In this document: one piece after another, positions 24,501 through 35,486 of the stretch
How positions within the stretch are numbered: position 1 is the stretch's first letter
Layout: every line of letters starts with the position of its first letter
Assembly (NCBI GenBank): GCA_949752795.1
Contig: OX457068.1
Coordinates: 61,073,582 to 61,137,581 of the forward strand
Reading direction: 5' to 3'
Source: Hyperoodon ampullatus
Taxonomy: Eukaryota; Chordata; Mammalia; Artiodactyla; Ziphiidae
DNA length: 64,000 nt
Notes under the pieces: generated by a model
What the model saw: only the letters and a program-made list of their open reading frames with translations
Told to the model about the DNA's origin: nothing
Database searches by the model: none
Translations under genes and position numbers: made by a program

Positions 24501-25333
24501 GTCATTTGTTTCTAGGTATTTTTAAATTTCCTCTTTGATTTCTTCAGTGATCACTTCGTTATTAAGTAGTGTATTGTTTAGCCCCCGTGTGTTTGTATTT
24601 TTTACAGCTCTTTTCCTGTAATTGATATCTAGTCTCATAGCATTGTGGTCGGAAAAGATACTTGATACAATTTCAATTTTCTTAAATTTACCAACGCTTC
24701 ATTTGTGACCCAAAATATGATCTATCCTGGAGAATGTTCCATGAGCACTTGAGAATAATGTGTATTCTCTTTTTTTTTTTGGATGGAATGTCCTATAAAT
24801 ATCAATTAAGTCCATCTTGTTTAATGTATCATTTAAAGCTTGTGTTTCCTTATTTATTTTCATTTTGGAGATCTGTCCATTAGTGAAAGTGGGGTGTTAA
24901 AGTCCCCTACTATGAGTGTGTTACTGTCGATTTCCCCTTTTATGGCTGTTAGTATTTGCCTTATGTATTGAGGTGCTCCTATGTTTGGTGCATAAATATT
25001 TACAATTGTTATATCTTCCTCTTGGATCGATCCCTTGATCATTATGTATTGTCCTTCTTTGTCTCTTCTAGTAGTCTTTATTTTAAAGTCTATTTTGCCT
25101 GATATGAGAATTGCTACTCCAGCTTTCTTTTGATTTCCATTTGCATGGAATATCTTTTTCCATCCCCTTACTTTCAGTCTGTATGTGTCTCTAGGTCTGA
25201 AGTGGGTCTCTTGTAGACAGCATATATATGGGTCTTGTTTTTGTATCCATTCAGCCAATCTGTGTCTTTTGGTGGGAGCATTTAGTCCATTTATATTTAA
25301 GGTAATTATCGATATGTATGTGCCTATTCCCAT
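21513..25333 (-). pseudogene. L1 ORF2 (endonuclease and reverse transcriptase), inactivated
   Basis: In an active element ORF2 nicks the target DNA and copies the L1 RNA there. The span of 3821 bp (about 1273 codons) is full family length. The N-terminal endonuclease reads 'TLNINGLN' (catalytic Asn 13), 'CCLQETH' (Glu 42) and 'VGDFNTP' (Asp 144, Asn 146), then hits a frameshift near 24878, where one base appears lost relative to the family. The rest follows essentially in one frame, with nonsense codons near 24522, at 24006-24008 (glutamine codon to TAG) and at 22731-22733 (TGA). The reverse transcriptase motif 'FADDMILY' is present in the 22731-23990 part. The C-terminal part ends 'HIYGI'. 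It starts 58 bp after ORF1 ends, the usual L1 spacing. So few lesions imply a fairly young copy. Confidence 0.92.
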
Positions 25334-25391
25334 TTTCTTAATTGTTTTGGGTTCGTTATTGTAGGTTTTTTCCTTCTGTCGTGTTTCTTGC

Positions 25392-26306
25392 CTAGAGAAG
25401 TTCCTTTAGCATTTGTTGTAAAGCTGGTTTGGTGGTGCTGAACTCTCTCAGCTTTTGCTTGTATGTAAACGTTTTAATTTCTCCATCAAATCTCAATGAG
25501 ATCCTTGCTGGGTAGAGTAGTCTTGGTTGCAGGTTTTTCTCCTTCATCACTTTAATTATGTCCTGCCACTCCCTTCTGGCTTGTAGAGTTTCTGCTGAGA
25601 GATCAGCTGTTATCCTGATGGGGAGTCCCTTGTGTGTTACTTGTTGTTTTTGCCTTGCTGCTTTTAATATGATTTCTTTGTGTTTAATTTTTGACAGTTT
25701 GATTAATATGTGTCTTGGCGTATTTCTCCTTGGATTTATTCTGTATGGGACTCTCTGTGCCTCCTGGACTTGATTAACTGTTTCCTTTCCCATATTAGGG
25801 AAATTTTCAACTATAATCTCTTCAAATATTTTCTTAGTCCCTTTCTTTTTCTCTTCTTCTTCTGGAACCCCTATAATTCGAATGTTGGTGCGTTTAATGT
25901 TGTCCCAGAGGTCTCTGAGACTGTCCTCTGTTCTTTTCATTCTTTTTTCTTTATATTGCTCTGCAGCAGTTATTTCCACTCTTTTATCTTCCACCTCACT
26001 TATCCGTTCTTCTGCCTCAGTTATTCTGCTATTGATCCCATCTAGAGTATTTTTTATTTCATTTCTTGTGTTTTTAATCGATGCTTGATTCATCTTTAGT
26101 TCTTCTAGGTCCTTGTTAACTGTTTCTTGCATTTTGTCTATTCTATTTCCAAGATTTTGGATCTGGGAAATAGAATCTTGGATCATCTTTACCATCATTA
26201 TCCTGAATTCTTTTTCAGGTAGACTGCCTATTACCTCTTCATTTGTTAGGTCTGGTGGGTTCTTATCTTCCTCCTTCTCCTGCTGTGTGTTTTTCTGTCT
26301 TCTCAT
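25392..26306 (-). CDS. L1 ORF1 protein, intact reading frame
   Basis: An uninterrupted 304-codon frame from ATG to TAG, encoding the L1 RNA-binding protein that forms trimers, coats L1 RNA and acts as a nucleic-acid chaperone. In order: a charged N-terminus (1-35); a heptad-rich coiled coil (about 40-130, including 'ITEAEERISEVEDK'); an RRM domain (about 138-225, starting 'NIRIIGVPEEEE' with 'PRHILIKLS' at 197-205); and a C-terminal domain (about 230-304, with 'ADLSAETLQARR' and 'YPARISLRFDG'). Human ORF1p is 338 residues, so the shorter form reflects a different coiled-coil and N-terminus. The start was chosen because the same MRR(Q/E) start is visible in the two broken copies at 28172 and 39797. 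Whether it is expressed is unknown: the copy lacks the L1 5' end and YY1-type site. Confidence 0.9.
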   Translation of the reverse strand: MRRQKNTQQEKEEDKNPPDLTNEEVIGSLPEKEFRIMMVKMIQDSISQIQNLGNRIDKMQETVNKDLEELKMNQASIKNTRNEIKNTLDGINSRITEAEERISEVEDKRVEITAAEQYKEKRMKRTEDSLRDLWDNIKRTNIRIIGVPEEEEKKKGTKKIFEEIIVENFPNMGKETVNQVQEAQRVPYRINPRRNTPRHILIKLSKIKHKEIILKAARQKQQVTHKGLPIRITADLSAETLQARREWQDIIKVMKEKNLQPRLLYPARISLRFDGEIKTFTYKQKLREFSTTKPALQQMLKELL

Positions 26307-27745
26307 TTTGCTTATGTTACTGTGTTTGGGGTCTCCTTTTTGCAGGCTGCAGGTTTGTAGTTCCCGTTGTTTTTGGTGTCTGTCCCCAGTGGCTAAGGTT
26401 GGTTCAGTGTGTTGTGTAGGCTTCCTGGTGGAGGGGACTAGTGCCTGTGTTCTGGTGGATGAGGCTGGATCTTGTCTTTCTGGTGGGCAGGTCCACGTCT
26501 GGTGGTGTGTTTTGCGGTGTCTGCTGACTTTTTATTATTTTAGGCAGCCTCTCTGCTAAGGGGTGGTGTTGTGTTCCTGTCTTGCTAGTTGTTTGGCATA
26601 GGGTGTCCAACACTGTAGCTTGCTGGTCGTTGACTGAAGCTGGGTGCTGGTGTTGAGATGGAGATCTCTGGAAGATTTTCGCCATTTGATATTATGTGGA
26701 GCTGGGTGGTCTCTTGTGGACCAGTGTCCTGAAGTTGGCTCTCCCACCTCAGAGGCACAGCACTGACTCCTGGCTCCTCAATTTGGGATGATTCGTTGTC
26801 TATTCATGTATTCCACAGATTCAGGGTACATCAAGTTGATTGTGGAGCTTTAATCCGCTGCTTCTGAGGCTGCTGGGAGAGATTTCCCTTTCTCTTCTTT
26901 GTTCTCACAGCTCCTGGGTTTCAGCTTTGGATTTGGCCCCGCCTCTGCATGTAGGTCGCCGGAGGGCGTCTGTTCTTCGCTCAGACAGGACAGGGTTAAA
27001 GGAGCAGCCTCTTCGGGGACTCTGGCTCACTCAGGCCATGGGACAGGGAGGGGCACGGAGTGCGGGTGGAGCCTGCAGCGGCAGAGGCCGGCGTGACGTT
27101 GCACCAGTCCGAGGCGTGCCGTGCGTTCTCCCAGGGAAGCCGCCCCTGGATCCCGGGACCCCGGCAGTGGCGGGCTGCACAGGCTCCCGGAAGGGCGGTG
27201 TGGACAGTGACCTGCGCTCGCACACAGGCTTCTTGGCGGCAGCAGCAGCAGCCCCAGCGTCCCACGCCCGTCACTCGGCTCCGCGCTTTCAGTCGTGACT
27301 CGCGCCCGTCTGTGGAGCCCCTTTAAGCAGCGCTCTTAATCCTCTCTCCTCGCGCACCAGGAAACCAAGAGGGAAGGAAAAGTCTCTTGCCTCTTTTGCA
27401 GCTCCAGAGTTTTCCCGGACTCCCTTCCGGCTAGCTGTGGCACATTAGCCCCCTTCAGGCTGAGTTCTCGCCGCCAGCCCCAGTCCTCTCCCTGCGCTCT
27501 GACTGAAGCCCGAGCCTCAGCTTCCAGCGCCGCCCGCCCCGGTGGGCGAGCAGACAAGCCTCTCGGGCTGGTGAGTGCCGCTCGGCACCGATCCTCTGTG
27601 CGGGAATCTCTCCGCTTTGCCCTACCCAGGTATGTGGGGAGTTTCTTGCCTTTTGGGAGGTCTGGGGTCTTCTGCCCGCGTTCAGCAGGTGCTCTGCAGG
27701 AGTTGTTCCATGTGTAGCTGTATTTCTGGTGTATCCGTGGGGAGC
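26307..27745 (-). promoter_or_regulatory. 5' untranslated region of the inner L1, with deletions
   Basis: GC-rich (CpG-containing) from about 26900 to 27600, as expected for a young L1 promoter region. Compared with the copies at 19666 and 41856 it lacks the first 50 bp or so, about 200 bp at the junction near 27616-27623, and most of the pyrimidine-rich segment at the junction near 26771-26780. The frames in this part (for example 26840-27298) are not coding. Confidence 0.8.
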
Positions 27746-27759
27746 TCTTTCTTTTTCTT

Positions 27760-27814
27760 ATTGCATTTTTTTATTTTTAATAATTTTTATATTAATAAAT
27801 TTATTTTATTTTAT

Positions 27815-27855
<41 letters not shown>

Positions 27856-28171
27856 TTTCTTTCATTTTTTCTCCGTTTTCTTCTGAGCCAGGGGCAAACA
27901 GGGTCTTGGCGCTATGGCCAGATGTGACGCCTGAGCCCCTGAGGTGAGAGAGCCGAGTTTAGGACATTGGTCCACCGGAGACCTCCCAGATCTGCCCACA
28001 AGTAAAACAAGATCCAACCTCATCCACCAGAATGCAGGCACAAGTCCCCTCCACTAGGAAGCCTACAACCAACTGAACCAACCTTACCCACTGGGGGCAG
28101 ACACCAAAAACAATGAGAATTACAACCTGCAGCCTGTGAAAAGGAGAACCCAACACAGCAACTTAAGCAAA
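27760..28171 (+). promoter_or_regulatory. Rest of the 5' untranslated region of the outer L1
   Basis: It resumes the outer L1 after the inner insertion. An AT-rich and then CTTT-rich tract (27813-27875) is followed by text that is the complement of 39800-40310 in the second minus-strand L1 ('cagggtcttgg' near 27899, 'gagagagccgagttt' near 27945). Confidence 0.75.
27813..27875. repeat. CT / CTTT low-complexity tract
   Basis: 'ctctctctctttctttcttt' and similar. It lies inside the L1 5' region, where homologous copies are also pyrimidine-rich. Confidence 0.9.
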
Positions 28172-29053
28172 ATGAGAAGAGAGAGAAATATGCAGCAGAT
28201 GAAGGAGCAAGGTAAAAACCCACTAGACCAAAAAAAGGAAGAGGAAATAGGCAGTCCACCAGAAAAAGAATTCAGAATAATGATACTAATGATGATCCAA
28301 AACCTTGAAAATAGAATGGAGAATACAAACATTTAACAAGGACCTACAAGAACTAAAGAGCAAATAAACAATGATGAACAACAAAATAAATGATATTAAA
28401 AATATTCTAGAAAGCATCAACAGCAGAATAACTGAGACAGGGAAAGGATAAGTGACCTGGAAGATAAAATAGTGGAAATAACTGCCACAGAACAGAATAA
28501 AGAAAAAAAAATGAAAAGAATTGAGGACAGTCTCAGAGACCTCTGGGACAACATTAAAAATAACAACATTTCAATTTTAGGGGTCCCAGAAGAAGAGAAA
28601 AAGAAAGGGTCTGAGAAAATATTTGAAGAGATTATACTTGAAAACTTCCCTATCATGGGAAAGGGAATAGTCAATCAAGTCAAGGAAACACAGAGAATCC
28701 CGTACAGGATAAATCCAAGGAGAAACATGCCAAGACACATATTAATCAAACTATCAAAAATTAAATGCAAAGAAAAAATATTAAAAGCAGCAAGGAAAAT
28801 CAACAAATAACATACAACAGAATCCCCATAAGGTAAACGCTGACCTTCCATCAGAAACTCTGTAAGCCAGAGGGAGTGACAGGACATATTTAAAGTCATG
28901 AAAGGGAAAAACATACAACCAAGACTACCATACCCAGCAAGGATCTCATTCAGATTTGAAGGATAAATTAAAACCATTACAGAAAAGCAAAAGTTAAGAC
29001 AATTCAGCACCACCAAATCAGCTTTACAACAAATGCCAAAGGAACTTCTCTAG
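28172..29053 (+). pseudogene. L1 ORF1, broken (outer copy)
   Basis: It starts at an ATG aligned with the intact ORF1 start ('MRRERNMQQ') and ends at the same TAG after 'KELL'. Frame changes occur after codon 54 (stop near 28336), before 28472 and after 28810. The middle part 28472-28810 keeps the coiled-coil end and RRM start ('NISILGVPEEEKKK'). The RNA-binding protein cannot be made. Confidence 0.88.
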
Positions 29054-29111
29054 GCAGGAAACACAAGAGAAGGAAAAGACCTACAAAAACAAACCCAAAA
29101 CAATTAAGAAA

Positions 29112-32100
29112 ATGGTAATTGGAACATACATATTAATAATTACCTTAAATGTAAATGGATTAAATCCTCCAAACAAAAGACATAGACGGGCTGAATGGAT
29201 ACAAAACCAATACTTGTATATATATATATACTGTCTAAAAGAGACCTACTTCAGACCTAGAGACACATACAGACTGAAAGTGAGGGGATGCAAAAATATA
29301 TTCCATGCAAATGGAAATCAAATGATGGCTGGAGGGCTTCCCTGGTGGTGCAGTGGTTGGGAGTCTGCCTGCCAATGCAGGGGACACGGGTTCGTGCCCC
29401 AGTCCAGAAAGATCCCACATGCCGCAGAGCGGCTGCAACCGTGAGCCATGGCCGCTGAGCCTGCGCGTCTGGAGCCTGTGCTCCACAACGGGAGAGGTCA
29501 CAGCATTGGGAGGCCCACGTACCACCAAAAAAAAAAAAAAAAAATAGCTGGAGTAGCTATTCTCATATCAGAAAAAAATAGAGTTTAAAATAAAGACTAT
29601 TACAAGAGACAAAGAAGGCCACTACATAATGATCAATGGAACAAACCAAGAAGAAGATATAACAATTTTAAATATTTATGTACCCAACAGAGGAGCAACT
29701 CAACACATAAGGCAAATGCTAACAGCCATAAAAGGGGAAATCAACAGTAACACAATAATAGTAGGAGATTTTAACACCCCATGTTCACCAACAGACAGAT
29801 CACCCAAATGGAAAATAAATAAGGAAACACAAGTTTTAAATGACACATTAAACAAAATGAACTTAACTGATAATTACAGGACATTCCATCCCAAAACAGC
29901 AGAATACACTTTCTTCTCAAGTGCTCACAGAACATAATACTCCAGGATAGATCATATCTTGGGTCCCAAATCAAGCCTTGGTAAATTTAAGAAAACTGAA
30001 ATTGCATCAAGTATCTTTTCCGACCAAAACACTAAGAGACTAGATATCAATTACAGGAAAAAAAAAACTGTAAAAAAGGCAAACACATGGAGGCTAAACA
30101 ATGTGCCAGTCAATAACCAAGAGATCACTGAAGAAAACAAAGAGGAAATTTTTAAGAAAAAACATAGAAACAAATGACAAGGAAAACACGATGATGCAAA
30201 ACCTATGGAATGCAGCAAAAGCCAATCTAAGAGGGAAGGTTATAGCAATAAAATCCTACTTCAGTAAATAAGAAAAATTTCAAATAAACAACCTAACTTT
30301 ACACCTAAAGCAATTAGAGAAAGAAGAAGAACAACAACAAAAAATCCCCCAAAGTTAGCAGAAATCATAAAGATCAGATCAGAAATAAATGAAAAAGAAA
30401 TGAAGAAAACAATAGCAAAGAGCAGTAAAACTAAAAGTTGGTTTTTTGAGAAGAGAAAAGAAAATTGATAAACCATAAGCCAGACTCATCAAGAAAAAGA
30501 GGGAGAAGACTCAAATCAATAGAAATGGAAATGAAATAGGAGAAGTAACAACTGACACTGCAGAAATACAAATGATCATGAGGGATTACTACAAGCAACT
30601 CTATGCCAATAAAAGGGACAACCTGGAAGAAATGGACAAATTCGTAGAAAAGCACAACATTCTGAGACTGAACCAGGAAGAAACAGAAAATATGAACAGA
30701 CCAATCACAAGCACTGAAATTGAAACTTTGATTAAAAATCTTCCAACAAACAAAAGCTCAGGAGCAGACAGCTTCACACGTGAATTCTATCAAACATTTA
30801 GAGAAGAGATAACACCTATACTTCTCAAACTTTTCCAAAATATAGCAGATGAAGGATCACTCCCAAACTCATTCTATGTGTCCACTATCACCCTGATACC
30901 AAAACCAGACAAAGATGTCACAAAAAAGGAAAACTACAGTATCACTGATGAACGTACATACATGAACATACATGCAAAGGACAATATCACTGATGAACAT
31001 ACATGCAAAAATCCTCAACAAAATACTAGCAAAAAGAATCCAAAAGCACATTAAAAGGTTCATACACCATGATCAAGTGGAGTTTATCCCAGGAAGGTAA
31101 GCATTCTTCAATACACACAAATCAATCAATTCAATACACCTTATTAAAAAACTGAAGGAGAAAAACCATATGATCATTGCAATAGATGCAGAAAAAGCTT
31201 TTGAGAGTATTCAACACACATATGTGATAAAAACTCTCCAGAAAGTAAGCATAGAGGGAACTTCCCTCAACATAATAAAGGTCATATATGACAAACCCAC
31301 AGCCAACTTTGTTCTCAATGGTGAAAAACTGAAACCATTTCCGCTAAGAACAGGAGCAAGGTTGCTCACTCTCACCACAATTATTCAACATAGATTTGGA
31401 AATTGTAGCCTCAGTAATCAGAGAAGAAAAGGAAATAAAAGGTATCCAAATCGGAAAAGAAGAAATAAAACTTTCATTGTTTGCAGATGACATGATACTA
31501 TACATGGAGAATCCTAAAGAGGCTACCAGAAAACTACTAGAGCTAAACAACGAATTTGGTAAAGTAGCAGGATGCAAAATTAATGCAGAGAAATCTCTTG
31601 CATTCCTATACACTAACAATGAAAACTCTGAAACAGAAATTAAGGAAACACTCCCATTTGCAATGCAACAAACAGAATAAAAGACCTAGGTATAAGCCTA
31701 TCTAAGGAGACAAAAGAACTATATGCAGAAAACTATAAGATATTGATGAAAGAAATTAAAAATGATACAAACAGATGGAGAGATATACCATGTTCTTGGA
31801 TTAGAAGAGTCAACATGTGAAAATGACTATACTACCCAAAGCAATCTACAGACTCAATGCAATCCCTATCAAACTACCAATGGCATTTTCACCAAACTAG
31901 AACAAAAAATTTGTATGGAAAAAGAAAAAAGCCCAAATAGCCAAAGCAATCTTGGGAAAGGAAAATGGAGCTAGAGGGAAAAGGTTCCCTGACTTCAGAC
32001 TATACTACAAAGATACAGTAATCAAGACAGTATGGTACTGGCATGAAAACAGAAATATGGATCAATGGAACAGGAGAGAAAGCACAGAGATAAACCCATG

Positions 32101-33185
32101 TGCATATGGTCACCTTATCTTTGATAAAGAAGGCAAGAATATACAATAGAGAAAACACAGCCTTTTTAATGAGAAGTGTTGGGAAAACTGGACAGCTACA
32201 TGTAAAGGCATGAAATTAGAACACTCCATAACACCATGCACAAAGTAAACTCAAAATTGATTAATGACCTAAATGTAAGGCCAGACACTATAAAACTCTT
32301 AGAGGAAAACATAGGCAGAACACTATGACATAAATCACACCAAGATCATTTTTGACTCACCTCCTAGAGAAATGGAAATAAAAACAAAAATAAACAGTTG
32401 GGACCTAATGAAACTTAAATGTTTCTGCACAGCAAAAGAAACAATAAACAGGATGAAAAGACAACCCTCAGAATGGGAGAAAATATTTGCAAATGAAGCA
32501 ACTGACAAGGGATTCATCTCCAAAATTTACAAGCAGCTCATGCAGTCAATATCAAAAAAAACCAGACAATCCAAAATTGGGCAGAAGACCTAAATAGACA
32601 TTTCTCAAAAGAAGATATACAGATTGCCAACAAACACATGAAAGGATGCTCAAAATCACTAATCATTAGAGAAATGTACATCAAAACTACAATGAGGTAT
32701 CACCTCCCACCAGTCAGAATGGCCATTATCAAAACCCTACAAACAATAAATGATGGAGAGGGTGTGGAGAAAAGGAATCCCTCTTGCACTTTTGGTGGGA
32801 ACGTAAATTGGTAAAGCCACTATGGAGAACAGTATGGAAGTTCCCATAAAAACTAAAAATAGCACTACCATATTACCCAGGAATCCCACTGCTGGGCATA
32901 TACCCTGAGAATACCATAATTCAAAAAGTGTCATGTACAAAAATGTTCATTGCAGCTCTATTTACAATAGCCAGGACATGGAAGCAACCTAAGTGTCCAC
33001 TGACAGATGAATGGATAAAGAAGATGTGGCATATATATACAATGGAAAATTACTCAGCCATGAAAAGAAATGCAACTGACTTATTTGTAGTGAGGTGGAT
33101 GGAACTAGAGATTGTCATACAGAATGAAGTAAGTCAGAAAGAGAAAAACAAATGCCATATGCTAACACATATATATGGAATCTAA
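29112..33185 (+). pseudogene. L1 ORF2, broken (outer copy)
   Basis: It starts 'MVIGTYILIITLNVNGLN' 58 bp after ORF1 and ends 'HIYGI' at 33185. A SINE (29335-29543) interrupts the endonuclease region, and an imperfect 46-bp tandem duplication lies at about 30939-31010. Many frameshifts divide it into pieces: endonuclease 29629-29937, finger/RT start 30572-31054, RT core 31396-31680 with 'FADDMILY', C-terminal 32372-32593 and 32928-33185. Not functional. Confidence 0.9.
29335..29543 (+). mobile_element. CHR-2-type SINE inside the outer L1 ORF2
   Basis: Head 'ggcttccctggtggtgcag', B-box region 'gggttcgtgcc' near 29389, tail of about 18 A. The imperfect 10-bp duplication ATGGCTGGAG / ATAGCTGGAG lies at 29325-29334 and 29544-29553. 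Removing one copy restores the L1 text. Confidence 0.93.
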
Positions 33186-33621
33186 AAAAAAATCGTTCTG
33201 AAGAACCTAAGGGCAGGATGGGAATAAAGATGCAGAGATAGAGAATGGACTTGAGTACACGGGTAAGGGGAAGGGTAAGCTGGGACGACGTGAGAGAGTG
33301 GCATGGACATATATACACTAACAAATGTAAAATAGATAGCTAGTAGGAAGCAGCCATATAGCACTGGGAGATCAGCTCGGTGCTTTGTGTCCACCTAGAG
33401 GGTTGGAATAGGAAGAGTGGGAGGGAGATGCAAGAGGTGGAGAAATGGGGATAAGTGTATAAGTATAGCTGATTCATTTTGTTATACAGCAGAAACTAAC
33501 ACCCCATTGTAAAGCAGTTATACTGCAATAAAGATGTTAATAAATAAATAAATAAAATTTTAAAAAAATAAAATAAAAAGGAACAATTGATACACGTCAA
33601 AAAAAAGAAAGAAAGAAAGAA

Positions 33622-33759
33622 AAGGAGGGAAGAAAATGAGATAGATAAAAGAAGAATGAGATCAGCTTCCAAGCTCTATATGTAGAGGATCACAGAAGAA
33701 GGGGGACAGACAAGATGTGACTTTAAACAATAAATATAGTATTAAAATCAAATACCTGA
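33622..33759. other. A-rich and unique spacer
   Basis: After the A-rich tail of the outer L1 (with an 18-base non-L1 insert at 33581-33598) comes short unique DNA. Confidence 0.5.
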
Positions 33760-34000
33760 CAAAACTAATTGATAGTGACCAAAAGCATACCTGTGGTTGC
33801 CTGTGGCCAGGAGTGTGGAGGGAGTTGACTGCAAAGAGGCATAAGGGAACTTTCTGGAGTGAGGGAAATATTTTGTATTTTGATTGTGGTTGTTACATGG
33901 GTGGCTACATGTCTCGAAACCCATTCAACCATTACAATGAGTATATTTCATTGTATGCAAATTGTATCTCAATTAAACAGATTTTTTAAAAATTAAGAAA
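33760..34000 (+). repeat. Old L1 3' untranslated region
   Basis: 'gtggttgcctgtggccagga', 'gggaactttctggagtgagg', 'ttgattgtggttgttacatg' and 'gtatctcaattaaa' occur in the order of an ancient L1 (L1MC/ME-type) 3' end, followed by an A-rich tail. Confidence 0.75.
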
Positions 34001-34828
34001 AAAAAGTGTAATGCAGGGGCAGTGTCATCTTAAAGGGAAAATAACTATTCATTGGTGCCAACAGAAGAGAACAAAAAATAATAATAAATTTCTATTTTTT
34101 CTACATTCTTTTAAGACCTATTACTTGAGTTACTTTGAAGCTATTTACAAAGTGTTTAAGTTATATATTTTGATGATGATGATCTCTATGGAAACTTATC
34201 ATACATTTACACAACTGAGTTACAAAAATGACATGGAATGATAATAGTCACCAATTCCCCCATTCAGACATTGCAAACTGATAGATAATAAGCTACTTCT
34301 AGGCTACAGGCATCGTTCCTTGGCACAAACATCACTTGTTTTTTTAAATTTTTAATTTGAAACTCTCACCAACAATTAAAAACAATTAAAAATTAATAAA
34401 ATCTCTATATGTAACTTCCCTTAAACTATCAGAAGTTGTCTCTGTCATGGACCAGCATTCTGGTGTGGCAGCAATCAGCTGCAGCTGAGTTATAGTTGCC
34501 CCCTTGAAGAAGGCTCAACCTGGCCTGATTACTCGTTGACATTACAGACCTAGTCCTGTAGGTATAATGATTTGCAAGCCTGCTACAGTGTAATGTGCAT
34601 GCTTTACAGATGAAGAGCATCCTGGGACCCAGAGTGACAAAAGAGACTTGCTCAAAACCCATGGGTTACTACAAACAGAAATGGCCTTGACCTCTAATCC
34701 TTCTACCAGGTCACCCACTCTGCGAGTTATGGAAGTAGGACATTGTACAATGTGGCATGCTAGAAAAGGTCCTTAAAGAGAAATAAATCTATTCTTGGGT
34801 CTATTGCTTATCTTGGGGTGGCCTTTGG
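34001..34828. other. Unique sequence with a weak antisense MIR
   Basis: No exon-like frame. 34595-34725 ('tttacagatgaagagcatcc' ... 'gacttgctcaaaacccatgg') looks like a divergent antisense MIR. Confidence 0.45.
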
Positions 34829-34844
34829 CAAGTCTGCCTAATTT
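34829..34844. repeat. Target-site duplication, left copy, of the 35-42 kb L1
   Basis: CAAGTCTGCCTAATTT. The partner is CAAATCTGCCCAATTT at 41857-41872, flush with the L1 5' end (14 of 16 identical). Confidence 0.75.
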
Positions 34845-35486
34845 TTCTTTTCCTTTTTTTTTTCAAGATGTGAAGGAAAACGTTATTCAAGATGATTGCC
34901 ATAGGGAAAAAAGGTTGAATTCAACTCCATGAAACTAAAGGCTGGAGACTTTTGGAATTCTGGGTGAGCTAATGGGAAAGTACTAGAGGACATTAGGGAG
35001 TAAGTTGGTCAATGTGATTAGGGCTTCAGGGTTTGATAATTTGAGTTTAACAAAGTTAGGTCCCTACTCACCCACAGAGACTGGGAGATAGAGGCACTGT
35101 CTTTCTTTCTTTCTTTTTTTATCAACATCTTTATTGGAGTATAATTGCTTTACAACGGTGTGTTAGTTTCTGCTTTATAACACAGTGAATCAGCTATACA
35201 TATACATATACCCCCATATCTCTTCCCTCATTCATCTCCCTCCCTTCCACCCTCCCTAACTACCCCTCTAGGTGGTCACCAAGCACAAAGGTGATCTCCC
35301 TGTGTTATGCAGCTGCTTCCCACTAACTATCTATTTTACATTTGGTAGTGTATATATGTCGATGCCACTCTCTCACTTTGTCCCAGCTTACCCTTCCCCC
35401 TCCCCATGTCCTCAAGGCCATTCTCTAGTAGGTCTGCATCTTTATTCCCGTCCTGCCCCTAGGTTATTCATGACTTTTTTTTTTTT

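Larger units (their letters stand above)
21187..27745 (-). mobile_element. Inner L1, almost full length, minus strand
   Basis: On the minus strand this runs 5' untranslated region (27745-26307), ORF1 (26306-25392), ORF2 (25333-21513), 3' untranslated region and a poly(A) tail seen as T at 21187-21203. It is 6559 bp long and sits between 14-bp duplications. About 50 bp of the normal 5' end, including the YY1-type site, is missing, and the 5' region has two internal deletions. ORF1 is intact and ORF2 is broken. It must be younger than the outer L1 that it interrupts. Confidence 0.93.
19666..33560 (+). mobile_element. Near full-length L1 (outer copy), split by an inner L1 and a SINE
   Basis: One plus-strand L1 in two pieces. 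19666-21186 holds the first part of the 5' untranslated region. 27760-33560 holds the rest of it, then ORF1, ORF2, the 3' untranslated region and an A-rich tail after an AATAAA at 33527-33532. The pieces join in register when compared with the antisense L1 at 35100-41856, whose pyrimidine-rich 5' region spans the same point. The whole is about 7.1 kb without the inner L1 (21187-27745) and the SINE. Both ORFs are broken. A possible 8-bp duplication, AAGGAGGG, is at 19658-19665 and 33622-33629. Confidence 0.9.

Noticed and set aside
26840..27557. GC-rich, CpG-containing block with several frames, resembling a CpG island with a first exon
   Set aside because: It is the 5' untranslated region of the inner minus-strand L1 and aligns with 40700-41470 in the other L1, so it is not a host promoter or exon.
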